Below are positions 1-6,150 of a DNA stretch of 7,441 nucleotides, piece after piece. The notes beneath the pieces were generated by a model. The model did no database searches, was not told the DNA's origin, and saw nothing but the letters and a program-made list of their open reading frames with translations. This DNA is from Thermoanaerobacterium sp. (GTDB lineage Bacteria > Bacillota > Thermoanaerobacteria > Thermoanaerobacterales > Thermoanaerobacteraceae): positions 1-7,441 of the forward strand of contig JASBVU010000089.1 in NCBI GenBank assembly GCA_029960905.1, read 5' to 3'. The position numbers were made by a program, and so were the translations under genes. Numbering within the stretch: position 1 is the first letter of the stretch; every line of letters begins with the position of its first letter.

Positions 1-370
1 CGGACACGATGTGCCATATACTACATTCAACGCTAGAAAAAGTTATATAAAAGAGCATCCTGACACCATTCAACACTTTACGAATGCGGTTTACAAAGGT
101 ATGCTATACGTCCAGTCTCATTCATCGAAGCAAGTTGCCGAAGACATTAAGTCATTCTTCCCTGACACAGATATTGATATCATAGCAAAGGTCATTGATA
201 GGTATAAAAGCATAGATGCATGGGGCACTACACCACAGATGAAAGCATCTGATTTTGACGCTCTTCAAGATGTTTTATTAAACGCAGGTGAGATTGATAG
301 AAAAGTAGATCCAAATGCTTTAATAGATAACACTTTTGCAGACAAGGCTGTCGCAACCATAAAGAAGTAA
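1..370 (+). CDS. ABC transporter substrate-binding protein, NMT1/SsuA/TauA-like (C-terminal part)
   Basis: This is the last 122 codons of a gene whose start lies before the window; the frame is open from base 2 and reads GHDVPYTTFNARKSYIKEHP before running to TAA at 368-370. A GTG at 11 is an internal valine, not a start. The pattern (a YTTF strand, 'N-A-R-K-SYIKEHPDTIQHF', a long helical tail with Y-x-S-I-D-x-W, then 'DFDALQDVLLNAGEI' and 'ALIDNTFADKAV') is that of the C-terminal lobe of lipid-anchored binding proteins that feed SsuABC/TauABC/ThiXYZ-type importers. Such proteins catch the solute outside the membrane and deliver it to the permease. The ATPase and permease genes directly downstream support this. 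The ligand (sulfonate, taurine, nitrate or thiamine precursor) cannot be told, because the N-terminal lobe and any signal peptide or lipobox are missing. Role confidence is good; substrate is unknown. Confidence 0.85.
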   Translation, partial: GHDVPYTTFNARKSYIKEHPDTIQHFTNAVYKGMLYVQSHSSKQVAEDIKSFFPDTDIDIIAKVIDRYKSIDAWGTTPQMKASDFDALQDVLLNAGEIDRKVDPNALIDNTFADKAVATIKK

Positions 371-376
371 TAGAGT

Positions 377-400
377 GGGGACAACCGAAAGATTGTCCCC
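377..400 (+). promoter_or_regulatory. intergenic perfect hairpin after the binding-protein gene
   Basis: GGGGACAA (377-384) and TTGTCCCC (393-400) are perfect inverted copies around an 8-base loop, starting 6 bases after the binding-protein stop codon. No T-run follows, so it does not look like a full intrinsic terminator. Hairpins in this place, between the binding-protein gene and the rest of an ABC importer operon, are known to protect the upstream mRNA and cause partial stop or processing, so that more binding protein than membrane parts is made. That role here is inference. Confidence 0.7.
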
Positions 401-423
401 TGTAAGTATGCTTAAAATATGAC

Positions 424-430
424 AGGAGGT
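424..430 (+). promoter_or_regulatory. ribosome binding site deciding the ATPase start
   Basis: AGGAGGT at 424-430 is a near-perfect Shine-Dalgarno site. It lies 7 bases before GTG at 438 and 19 before ATG at 450. The GTG at 429 lies inside the site itself. This favours GTG 438 as the true start of the ATPase gene. Confidence 0.8.
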
Positions 431-437
431 GCATCTG

Positions 438-1184
438 GTGAGGAAAGTCATGGTTGAGCTTTCAAATATATCGCTAAACTATCATACAATAAAAGGCGAG
501 ACAGAAGCTATAAAAGACGTATCATTTGACGTATGTGAAGGTGAATTCGTAGGTGTCATAGGACCTTCTGGATGCGGCAAATCCACACTTTTATCCATAA
601 TAGCCGGTCTTTTAAAGCCGTCAAATGGAAGTGTGCGTGTAAATGGGAAGGTCGGATACATGCTTCAAAAAGATCATCTTTTCGAGTGGAGAAACATCAT
701 GCAAAACGTACTTTTAGGCCTTGAGATACAAAATACTGTCAATGAAAACTCTATAAAAAACATAGAAGACCTTTTAGAAAGATACGGCTTATCTGATTTT
801 AAATACCATTACCCTAACCAAATATCTGGCGGAATGAGACAAAGAGCAGCACTAATAAGGACATTGGCCTTAAAACCAGACATCATGCTTCTTGATGAGG
901 CTTTCTCAGCCCTTGACTATCAAACAAGGCTTGCAATATCTGATGAAGTGTGGACAATCTTGAAAAATGTCAAAAAGACAGCAGTCATAGTGACTCACGA
1001 CATCTCTGAAGCCATTGCAATGTGTGACAGGATTGTCGTCTTGTCTAAAAGGCCTGCAGTCGTAAAAAACATATATGAGATACATCTTACATGTGACTTA
1101 AGATCACCTATAGGATGCAGGAAAGCGCCTGAATTTAAAGAATACTTCAATGAAATATGGAAGGAGCTTGATGTACATGTATGA
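438..1184 (+). CDS. ABC transporter ATP-binding protein (SsuB/TauB-type importer ATPase)
   Basis: This 248-residue cytoplasmic ATPase drives the importer by binding and hydrolysing ATP as a dimer under the permease. All motifs are intact, counted from GTG 438: Walker A GPSGCGKST at 42-50, Q-loop glutamine at 77 (YMLQKDHLFEWRN), signature ISGGMRQR at 129-136, Walker B IMLLDEAFSALD at 149-160 with catalytic Glu154, D-loop within SALD, and switch His187 in VTHD. The short Q-loop and the 'LFEWRN' stretch are typical of the nitrate/sulfonate/taurine branch, in which residues like LLPWRN follow the Q-loop. Length is normal for the family (about 240-260). GTG 438 is chosen because AGGAGGT ends 7 bases upstream; the upstream GTG at 429 is within the ribosome binding site, and ATG 450 is too far from it. 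The stop overlaps the permease start, implying coupled translation. Substrate not determinable. Confidence 0.93.
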   Translation: MRKVMVELSNISLNYHTIKGETEAIKDVSFDVCEGEFVGVIGPSGCGKSTLLSIIAGLLKPSNGSVRVNGKVGYMLQKDHLFEWRNIMQNVLLGLEIQNTVNENSIKNIEDLLERYGLSDFKYHYPNQISGGMRQRAALIRTLALKPDIMLLDEAFSALDYQTRLAISDEVWTILKNVKKTAVIVTHDISEAIAMCDRIVVLSKRPAVVKNIYEIHLTCDLRSPIGCRKAPEFKEYFNEIWKELDVHV

Positions 1185-1986
1185 AGCTACGCAAAAAATA
1201 TCAAAAGAACATAGAGAGTTTCTAAAAAAGGTAAAAAGAAAGGAAATCGCCATTAAAATCACTCAAATATCACTACTAATCGCATTTTTCGCCTTATGGG
1301 AAATAGCAGGAAGGCTAAAACTTATAGACCCGTTTTTATTCAGCCAACCTTCTCGCATGATAAAAACCATCATAAACTTAAGCAAAGACGGTTCGCTTTT
1401 TACACATATATGGGTCACATTAAGCGAGACGCTTATCGGATTTGCTCTTGGAACATTTTCTGGCATAGTGATAGCTGTATTGCTTTGGTGGTCTGACTTT
1501 GCCTCAAAAGTTGCAGAGCCATACTTGATCGTCTTGAATAGCCTACCTAAAATCGCCTTAGGACCAATATTTATAGTCTGGATGGGCAATGGTGAAGCAC
1601 CTATTATAACGATGGGCCTGGCCATATCACTGATTGTGACTATTATAAGCCTTGAAACAGGTTTTAAGCAGGTAGATGAAGATAAAATAAAGCTTTTAAA
1701 AACGTTTGGAGCCACCAAATTTCAAATACTGACAAAATGCATACTTCCTGCCAGCATTCCAACTATCATGTCTGCCATAAAAATCAACATGGGTTTGTCT
1801 TGGGTTGGTGTGATAACAGGAGAATTTTTGGTATCAAAAGCAGGATTGGGATACCTTATCGTCTATGGAGGGCAAGTATTCAAGTTAGACATAGTAATGA
1901 CAAGCGTTCTTATACTGTCTATCCTGGCTGCATTGATGTACGTACTATTAGTCTACATTGAAAAGAAAATCATAAAGTGGCAGTAA
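1171..1986 (+). CDS. ABC transporter permease (SsuC/TauC-type, BPD_transp_1 family)
   Basis: This is a 271-residue inner membrane protein forming the channel of the importer. A charged cytoplasmic N-terminus (about 1-28) is followed by a first membrane segment (about 30-47, LLIAFFALWEIAG), then the core BPD_transp_1 region with about five more hydrophobic segments. The ATPase-docking EAA loop is visible as 'LLKTFGATKFQILTKCILPA', with the conserved G and the following LPASIPTIMSAIK. The stretch 'LPKIALGPIFIVWMGNGE' is characteristic of the SsuC/TauC/NrtB/ThiX branch. Two in-frame ATG codons fit the start: 1171 lies 4 bases and 1177 lies 10 bases after AAGGAG (1161-1166). I list 1171, but 1177 is about equally likely. 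ATG 1150 lies upstream of the ribosome binding site and is rejected. The gene overlaps the ATPase gene by 8-14 bases. A terminator follows directly. Confidence 0.93.
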   Translation: MYMYEATQKISKEHREFLKKVKRKEIAIKITQISLLIAFFALWEIAGRLKLIDPFLFSQPSRMIKTIINLSKDGSLFTHIWVTLSETLIGFALGTFSGIVIAVLLWWSDFASKVAEPYLIVLNSLPKIALGPIFIVWMGNGEAPIITMGLAISLIVTIISLETGFKQVDEDKIKLLKTFGATKFQILTKCILPASIPTIMSAIKINMGLSWVGVITGEFLVSKAGLGYLIVYGGQVFKLDIVMTSVLILSILAALMYVLLVYIEKKIIKWQ

Positions 1987-1999
1987 TTTGCAATTAGCT

Positions 2000-2029
2000 T
2001 GCACCACTTATGCTGGTGTATTTTTTTTT
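2000..2029 (+). terminator. Rho-independent terminator of the ABC importer operon
   Basis: A stem of 7 pairs, TGCACCA (2000-2006) with TGGTGTA (2014-2020) including one G-T pair, encloses a 7-base loop and is followed by nine T (2021-2029). It lies 14 bases after the permease stop codon and before nadE, so it most likely ends the importer transcript. Confidence 0.8.
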
Positions 2030-2035
2030 ATTATG

Positions 2036-2044
2036 TGCTAAAAT
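2036..2044 (+). promoter_or_regulatory. candidate extended -10 promoter for nadE
   Basis: TGCTAAAAT at 2036-2044 fits an extended -10 element (TGn followed by TAAAAT) and lies 32 bases before the nadE start codon. The place where a -35 box would sit (about 2016-2021) is the arm of the preceding terminator and does not resemble TTGACA, so the TG extension would have to carry recognition. This is a sequence-only guess. Confidence 0.4.
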
Positions 2045-2076
2045 ATCTTTATGAAAATATTTCGAGGTGATACTAT

Positions 2077-3714
2077 ATGAAGATAGCTTTAGCACAATTA
2101 AATCCAACCGTTGGAGATATAAAAAACAATTGCGAGAAGATAATCATGAATATAAAAGAGGCTAAAAAAGCCAATATGGATCTCATCGTCTTTCCTGAAT
2201 TGTCTATGATCGGATATCCTCCAAAGGACTTGCTATACAACCCTGATTTTTTAGAAACCGCAGATAGAATGCTTAATGATATGCTCTTACCTGAGACAGA
2301 AGGCATTGGCGTCATTGTTGGAACTGTTACAAGAGATGAAGAAAAAGACTACTTGCTTCACAACTCAGCACTTCTCCTTTACAATGGTAAAATAGTCGGG
2401 CGAGCAGATAAAACCCTTCTGCCAAATTACGATGTGTTTGATGAACAAAGGTATTTTGAACCTGCTAAAAAGAGGACATGCTTAGAATTTAAGGGGATGC
2501 GCTTAGCTTTAAACATTTGTGAAGACATCTGGAACGACAAGGATTTCTGGGAGAGGCCAAGGTACGACATTGACGTATTAGAAGAACAGTACAGCCTAAA
2601 TCCAGATATTTTCATAAATATTTCCGCGTCACCATACAATCTTGGAAAACATGAATTAAAAGTCAAAATGGTAAAGCAAATATCAATGAAATACAAGCTG
2701 CCTCTTATATACGTAAATCAAGTAGGTGGCAATGACGAGCTGATTTTTGACGGAAATAGTTTCGTGATAAACTCAAACGGTGAAAGAGTGGTAAACCTTA
2801 AGGCTTTTCGCGAAGATCTTGCTTTTATCGATACTGATGAGCTTAAAAAGCTTACGCCTCTTAAAGATATCAAGGAAGATATATCATGGGTTCACGATGC
2901 GCTGATCTTAGGTCTTAAAGATTACTTCAAAAAGACTGGCTTTAAAAAAGCAGTGGTAGGCTTAAGCGGCGGAATTGACTCTGCTGTCACATGTGCACTT
3001 GCAGTAAAAGCATTAGGACGTGAGAATGTACTGGGAGTATCTATGCCGTCTCGTTATTCCTCAGAAGGCAGTAAAGACGATGCAAGAGACCTGGCACAAA
3101 ATCTTAATATTGAGTATAGGGTAATACCTATTGAAGATGTCTTTAAAAGTTATATATCCATTTTTAATAAAGATGGCGATATTGTAGGTGACCTGGCTGA
3201 AGAGAATTTGCAAGCCAGAATAAGAGGCAATTATCTCATGTTCATATCAAATAGAGAAGGGCACATGGTCTTGACAACAGGAAACAAGTCAGAAATATCT
3301 GTAGGATACTGCACACTGTATGGTGACATGAGCGGTGGACTTGCTGTAATATCTGATGTTCCAAAGACAATGGTGTATGAGCTTGCAAAATATATAAATA
3401 GAGAAAATATCATTATCCCAATATCTACAATAGAAAAAGCTCCATCCGCCGAACTTAGGCCAAATCAAAAAGACACAGATTCCCTGCCACCGTATGAAAT
3501 ACTTGATGATATACTAAAGCTGTACATAGAAGAAGAAAAATCTGTAAGTGAGATAGTATCAAAAGGTTATGATGAAGCATTGGTAAAAGATGTGATAAGG
3601 AAGGTGAATAGCGCTGAATACAAGAGAAAGCAGGCAGCGCCAGGTCTCAAAGTCACCACAAAAGCATTTGGTGTAGGAAGGCGTATGCCAATTGCGCAGC
3701 GTTTCAGACCATGA
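2077..3714 (+). CDS. nadE: glutamine-dependent NAD+ synthetase
   Basis: This cytoplasmic enzyme makes NAD+ from nicotinate adenine dinucleotide using ATP, with ammonia taken from glutamine; it is the last step of NAD biosynthesis and salvage. The 545-residue protein has both expected domains. The N-terminal nitrilase-type glutaminase (about 1-260) shows the triad Glu41 (FPELSMIGYPPKDLL), Lys112 (DKTLLPNYDVFDEQRYF) and Cys148 (NICEDIW), with the hallmark 'NQVGGNDELIFDGNS' at 214-228. The C-terminal synthetase domain has the ATP pyrophosphatase loop SGGIDS at 297-302, TGNKSE at 401-406, the 'YGDMSGGLAVISDVPKT' stretch, and 'KAPSAELRPNQKDTDSLPPY' from Lys454. It ends with the usual KAFGVGRRMPIAQRF. 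Length fits the bacterial two-domain form, which makes its own ammonia. ATG 2077 is set by GAGGTGA at 2064-2070, 6 bases upstream. A transporter gene follows after 21 bases in an apparent operon. Nothing essential is missing. Confidence 0.97.
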   Translation: MKIALAQLNPTVGDIKNNCEKIIMNIKEAKKANMDLIVFPELSMIGYPPKDLLYNPDFLETADRMLNDMLLPETEGIGVIVGTVTRDEEKDYLLHNSALLLYNGKIVGRADKTLLPNYDVFDEQRYFEPAKKRTCLEFKGMRLALNICEDIWNDKDFWERPRYDIDVLEEQYSLNPDIFINISASPYNLGKHELKVKMVKQISMKYKLPLIYVNQVGGNDELIFDGNSFVINSNGERVVNLKAFREDLAFIDTDELKKLTPLKDIKEDISWVHDALILGLKDYFKKTGFKKAVVGLSGGIDSAVTCALAVKALGRENVLGVSMPSRYSSEGSKDDARDLAQNLNIEYRVIPIEDVFKSYISIFNKDGDIVGDLAEENLQARIRGNYLMFISNREGHMVLTTGNKSEISVGYCTLYGDMSGGLAVISDVPKTMVYELAKYINRENIIIPISTIEKAPSAELRPNQKDTDSLPPYEILDDILKLYIEEEKSVSEIVSKGYDEALVKDVIRKVNSAEYKRKQAAPGLKVTTKAFGVGRRMPIAQRFRP

Positions 3715-3721
3715 TTCATAA

Positions 3722-3727
3722 GGGAGG
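3722..3727 (+). promoter_or_regulatory. ribosome binding site for the TTG start of the transporter gene
   Basis: GGGAGG at 3722-3727 lies 8 bases before TTG at 3736. The only other early in-frame start, ATG at about codon 10, falls inside the first membrane segment and has no such site. The TTG start is therefore favoured. Confidence 0.7.
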
Positions 3728-3735
3728 CTAAAATA

Positions 3736-4602
3736 TTGTCTAAAAAATTAAAAAGCGATATAATGCTGGTTTTAGTAACTGTCATCTGGGGTTCTACATT
3801 CGTCGTAGTAAAAAATGCCACAAGCATATTGCCGGTTTACAATTTTTTGTTTTTAAGATTTCTCATCGCACTTATAGTGCTTGTCATAATGTTCGGTAAG
3901 AGACTGATTCATATTGATAAAAATACATTTGCAGTCTCTATCATCGTAGGCATGATGCTTTTTTTAGGCTATGCATTTCAGACACTTGGCTTAAAATACA
4001 CGACTGCTTCAAAGTCTGGCTTTATTACTGGATTTAATGTGGTGCTTGTGCCTATATTGGAAGCATTTTTCTTAAAAGCTAAATTGTCAAAGACATCATG
4101 GTTAAGCGTATTATTAGCACTTGGCGGGTTATTTCTCATGACGGCCAATATTGATTTGAAAATTAACTTTGGGGACTTTCTTACTCTACTTTGTGCCGTA
4201 TCTTTTGCATTTCAGGTAGTCTTGATAGCAAAATATGCACCATCTGTTGATACAGTATCATTTGCAATCATTCAAATATTTGTCGTAACACTATTAAGCG
4301 GAATTCTTTCATTTATATATGAGAAACCTACAATACCCACTGACAAGGCAGTATGGTTTGCCCTAATACTGACAGGCATCTTTGCAACGGCATTTGCATT
4401 GGCAGTTCAAAATACGATGCAGGCAAATACATCAGCCACACATGCTGCCATCATATTCTCTTTGGAACCAGTTTTTTCAGCCATAACTGCTTATTTAGTA
4501 TCTGGAGAAATTATGACATTGCGATCCATCATGGGAGGCTTTCTCATGATAATAAGCATGATTTTATCTGAAATGCCGTCTAAAGATAATTTAAGGGCTT
4601 AA
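3736..4602 (+). CDS. DMT-superfamily (EamA) transporter
   Basis: This 288-residue membrane protein consists of two EamA halves (about 8-137 and 146-279), giving ten predicted membrane segments at roughly 8-25, 34-52, 66-86, 94-113, 120-137, 146-163, 172-193, 206-224, 236-254 and 263-279. Family marks are 'VTVIWGSTFVVVK' in the first segment, 'FLRF' at 39-42, 'GLKYTTASKSGFITGFNVVLVP' in the first half (about 85-106), and 'AAIIFSLEPVFSAITAYLV' (237-255) near the end of the second half, the repeat equivalent. Family members move amino acids, nucleosides, cofactor precursors or other small metabolites, often outwards; the family does not predict a substrate. It starts at TTG after GGGAGG and lies 21 bases after nadE without a terminator between them, so the two are probably co-transcribed. 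Whether it carries an NAD precursor such as nicotinate or nicotinamide is only a guess from position. Confidence 0.9.
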   Translation: MSKKLKSDIMLVLVTVIWGSTFVVVKNATSILPVYNFLFLRFLIALIVLVIMFGKRLIHIDKNTFAVSIIVGMMLFLGYAFQTLGLKYTTASKSGFITGFNVVLVPILEAFFLKAKLSKTSWLSVLLALGGLFLMTANIDLKINFGDFLTLLCAVSFAFQVVLIAKYAPSVDTVSFAIIQIFVVTLLSGILSFIYEKPTIPTDKAVWFALILTGIFATAFALAVQNTMQANTSATHAAIIFSLEPVFSAITAYLVSGEIMTLRSIMGGFLMIISMILSEMPSKDNLRA

Positions 4603-4614
4603 AAAGCCCTTTTA
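4591..4614. terminator. compact terminator shared by two convergent genes
   Basis: AAGGGCTT (4593-4600) and AAGCCCTT (4604-4611) form a perfect 8-pair stem with a 3-base loop, followed on the + strand by TT and then AATATGG. The stem covers the TAA stop of the transporter gene (4600-4602) and directly abuts the stop of the opposite-strand gene (4612-4614). On the - strand the hairpin is followed by AAATTATC, a weaker U-tract, so termination is likely better for the + strand unit, but neither tract is strong. Confidence 0.65.
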
Positions 4615-6069
4615 ATATGGTTTTATTATTTCACCTGATTTTGCATCTATTAAACTTGATTCAACAGGATCGTCCACCGTGTAAACCGGTATTATGCCTT
4701 TTGTAGTTTTATAGTATTTCAATGAAAAATTGCATACTTTCAAGTATTTAATTGTAATGTCGTCTTGGTTCATAATGTTGACAGGCTTTGGATAAGGTAT
4801 ATCGTAGTTTTTATAAGTATATGAAGATATGTTTCCATCTCCATCAACATCCACAGTTATGCCATTGTTTATAAAAGGTATGTTGTAATGTTTTAATGGA
4901 AAGACAAAGTAGTACCCATAGATATTTCCGTTTATCTGATTAGCATTGTTAAATTCAAAATCAATATACGGCAATATTTCTTTGAAATTTTCCCTTACAA
5001 ATGATTCCGCTTTATTAAGAGCTGTTTCCCGGGAAATTGATACATTAAAATCGCTTTTACTGCTTTTTAAAATATCCACTACATTTCCGGTATCTGCATT
5101 TACAGCAACGTGTAAATATCCTATTCCATTTAGTTTATTCCATGAGAATGTCCATACTTTTAAATTAAGCCCCCCGTATTTTTCGATGTACGCTGTATCT
5201 TTTAATTCATAATCGCTTCCTGCATATTTTGCTGCTATTTTAAATGCCTCATCCTTGTCTACAGGTGTTTTTTTGATTGTGGGCTCTATATACATTTTAA
5301 TCTCCACATCATTTGGAGTGCTTAACTTTACTGCGTTTCCATTCATGTCTATTATGTCCCCTGTATACGCATTTATCATGTATTGAGGCGATGGTGAAAC
5401 ATATACAAGTTTTACATCGCCTTTATTTCTATTGTAAATTACCGTATACACCAACCTAGGCTTCAAATATTCTTTAAAGAGCTTAGTAGCCTCATTTATA
5501 TCAATCACATTTTTTAGCGTAGGCAAATCTCCATCTGTCCAATCGTATGTGTAATGAGTAACCAAACCTGTTTTTTTATCTACAGAAATATTTATTGTGT
5601 CGTATAAGAACACAACACCATTTTCTTCTCTTCTCCATTTAAAGCCGTATTCATTGTAGCTGTCATTTTTGTAATTTGCATCATACTTGTACTTGCCTAG
5701 ATTATTAGGTTGCACTTTATCTAAAAATTCCTCTGCTATCTTTTTTGCATCGCTTCGCTTTAAACTTTTGCTGCCTTTAAAATCGCTGATAAAATTGTAC
5801 CTTATTATTTCACCTGTTTTAGCATCTACAGTTACAGTGGTGTTCTCAAAAACATCGTTCTTTGTATAGCTTAAGATCCATACAGAGTCTTTATTTGTAA
5901 ATTCTCTGTATTGAATATTCTCACTATCGTATTTTATATCTCCCAATTTTTCTTTCACTATAGATATGGCTTCATCTTTTGAAATAACAGTTGAATTTTC
6001 CGCGGCATAAACATTAAATATTCCTGTCAAAATTATGAATGCAAATACAAAAGCTATTAATTTTTTCAT
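4612..6069 (-). CDS. secreted YcdB/YcdC (PepSY-like) repeat protein
   Basis: This is a 485-residue exported protein of unknown function. An N-terminal signal peptide is clear: MKK, a hydrophobic core at about 4-18, and a likely cut after VYA (22/23). The rest is made of repeated units, each a helix carrying a 'D/E-A' pattern (around 29-43, 103-116, 189-202, 269-284, 344-362, and a weak one near 438-452) followed by beta strands that end in a [VI][DN]-x-x-[TS]G-[ED]-[IV]-like turn: 81-89, 163-171, 232-240, 323-331, 406-416 (VDVDGDGNI, altered) and 474-482. This is the YcdB/YcdC repeated domain, related to PepSY modules, which in other proteins inhibit or bind proteases. No SLH domains, lipobox, LPXTG or C-terminal membrane anchor are present, unlike many clostridial relatives that carry SLH domains. 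ATG 6069 is set by GGAGGTG (6076-6082), 7 bases upstream. It lies 81 bases after atpC on the same strand. Confidence 0.85.
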   Translation of the reverse strand: MKKLIAFVFAFIILTGIFNVYAAENSTVISKDEAISIVKEKLGDIKYDSENIQYREFTNKDSVWILSYTKNDVFENTTVTVDAKTGEIIRYNFISDFKGSKSLKRSDAKKIAEEFLDKVQPNNLGKYKYDANYKNDSYNEYGFKWRREENGVVFLYDTINISVDKKTGLVTHYTYDWTDGDLPTLKNVIDINEATKLFKEYLKPRLVYTVIYNRNKGDVKLVYVSPSPQYMINAYTGDIIDMNGNAVKLSTPNDVEIKMYIEPTIKKTPVDKDEAFKIAAKYAGSDYELKDTAYIEKYGGLNLKVWTFSWNKLNGIGYLHVAVNADTGNVVDILKSSKSDFNVSISRETALNKAESFVRENFKEILPYIDFEFNNANQINGNIYGYYFVFPLKHYNIPFINNGITVDVDGDGNISSYTYKNYDIPYPKPVNIMNQDDITIKYLKVCNFSLKYYKTTKGIIPVYTVDDPVESSLIDAKSGEIIKPY

Positions 6070-6145
6070 ATAAAAACACCTCCACTATTTTCTCCTATTT
6101 AGATTTTGGTCTAAATAGGATGTTTTTATACACAATGGTGGAGGT
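6070..6145 (-). terminator. putative atp operon terminator overlapping the next gene's leader
   Basis: Read on the - strand, the middle and core arms (6145 down to 6078) form a hairpin that is followed by one G and then five T (6076-6072). That is the shape of an intrinsic terminator placed right after atpC, whose stop is at 6151. The T-run is at the same time the spacer between the ribosome binding site and start codon of the next gene. The arm contains a 3/13 internal loop, so the efficiency is uncertain. Confidence 0.45.
6125..6130 (-). promoter_or_regulatory. weak -10 candidate for the YcdB-repeat gene
   Basis: On the - strand TATAAA (6130 down to 6125), preceded by TTGTG, resembles a -10 box in the internal loop of the inverted repeat. 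No good -35 box is found 16-18 bases upstream. A start near 6118 would give a leader that lacks the sequence able to pair with the ribosome binding site. Low confidence. Confidence 0.2.
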
Positions 6146-6150
6146 AATTT

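Noticed and set aside
11..370. GTG at 11 as the start of a small 119-residue protein
   Set aside because: The frame is open to the window edge and the sequence before it (GHD) continues the binding-protein fold; there is no ribosome binding site.
1263..1718. 151-codon open frame on the - strand inside the permease gene
   Set aside because: It lies wholly within a well-supported membrane protein gene on the other strand, has no family features, and is an antisense shadow.
2007..2076. A riboswitch or NAD-related regulator site upstream of nadE
   Set aside because: The leader after the candidate promoter is only about 25 bases, too short for a known riboswitch, and no clear dyad such as an NiaR or Rex site is visible.
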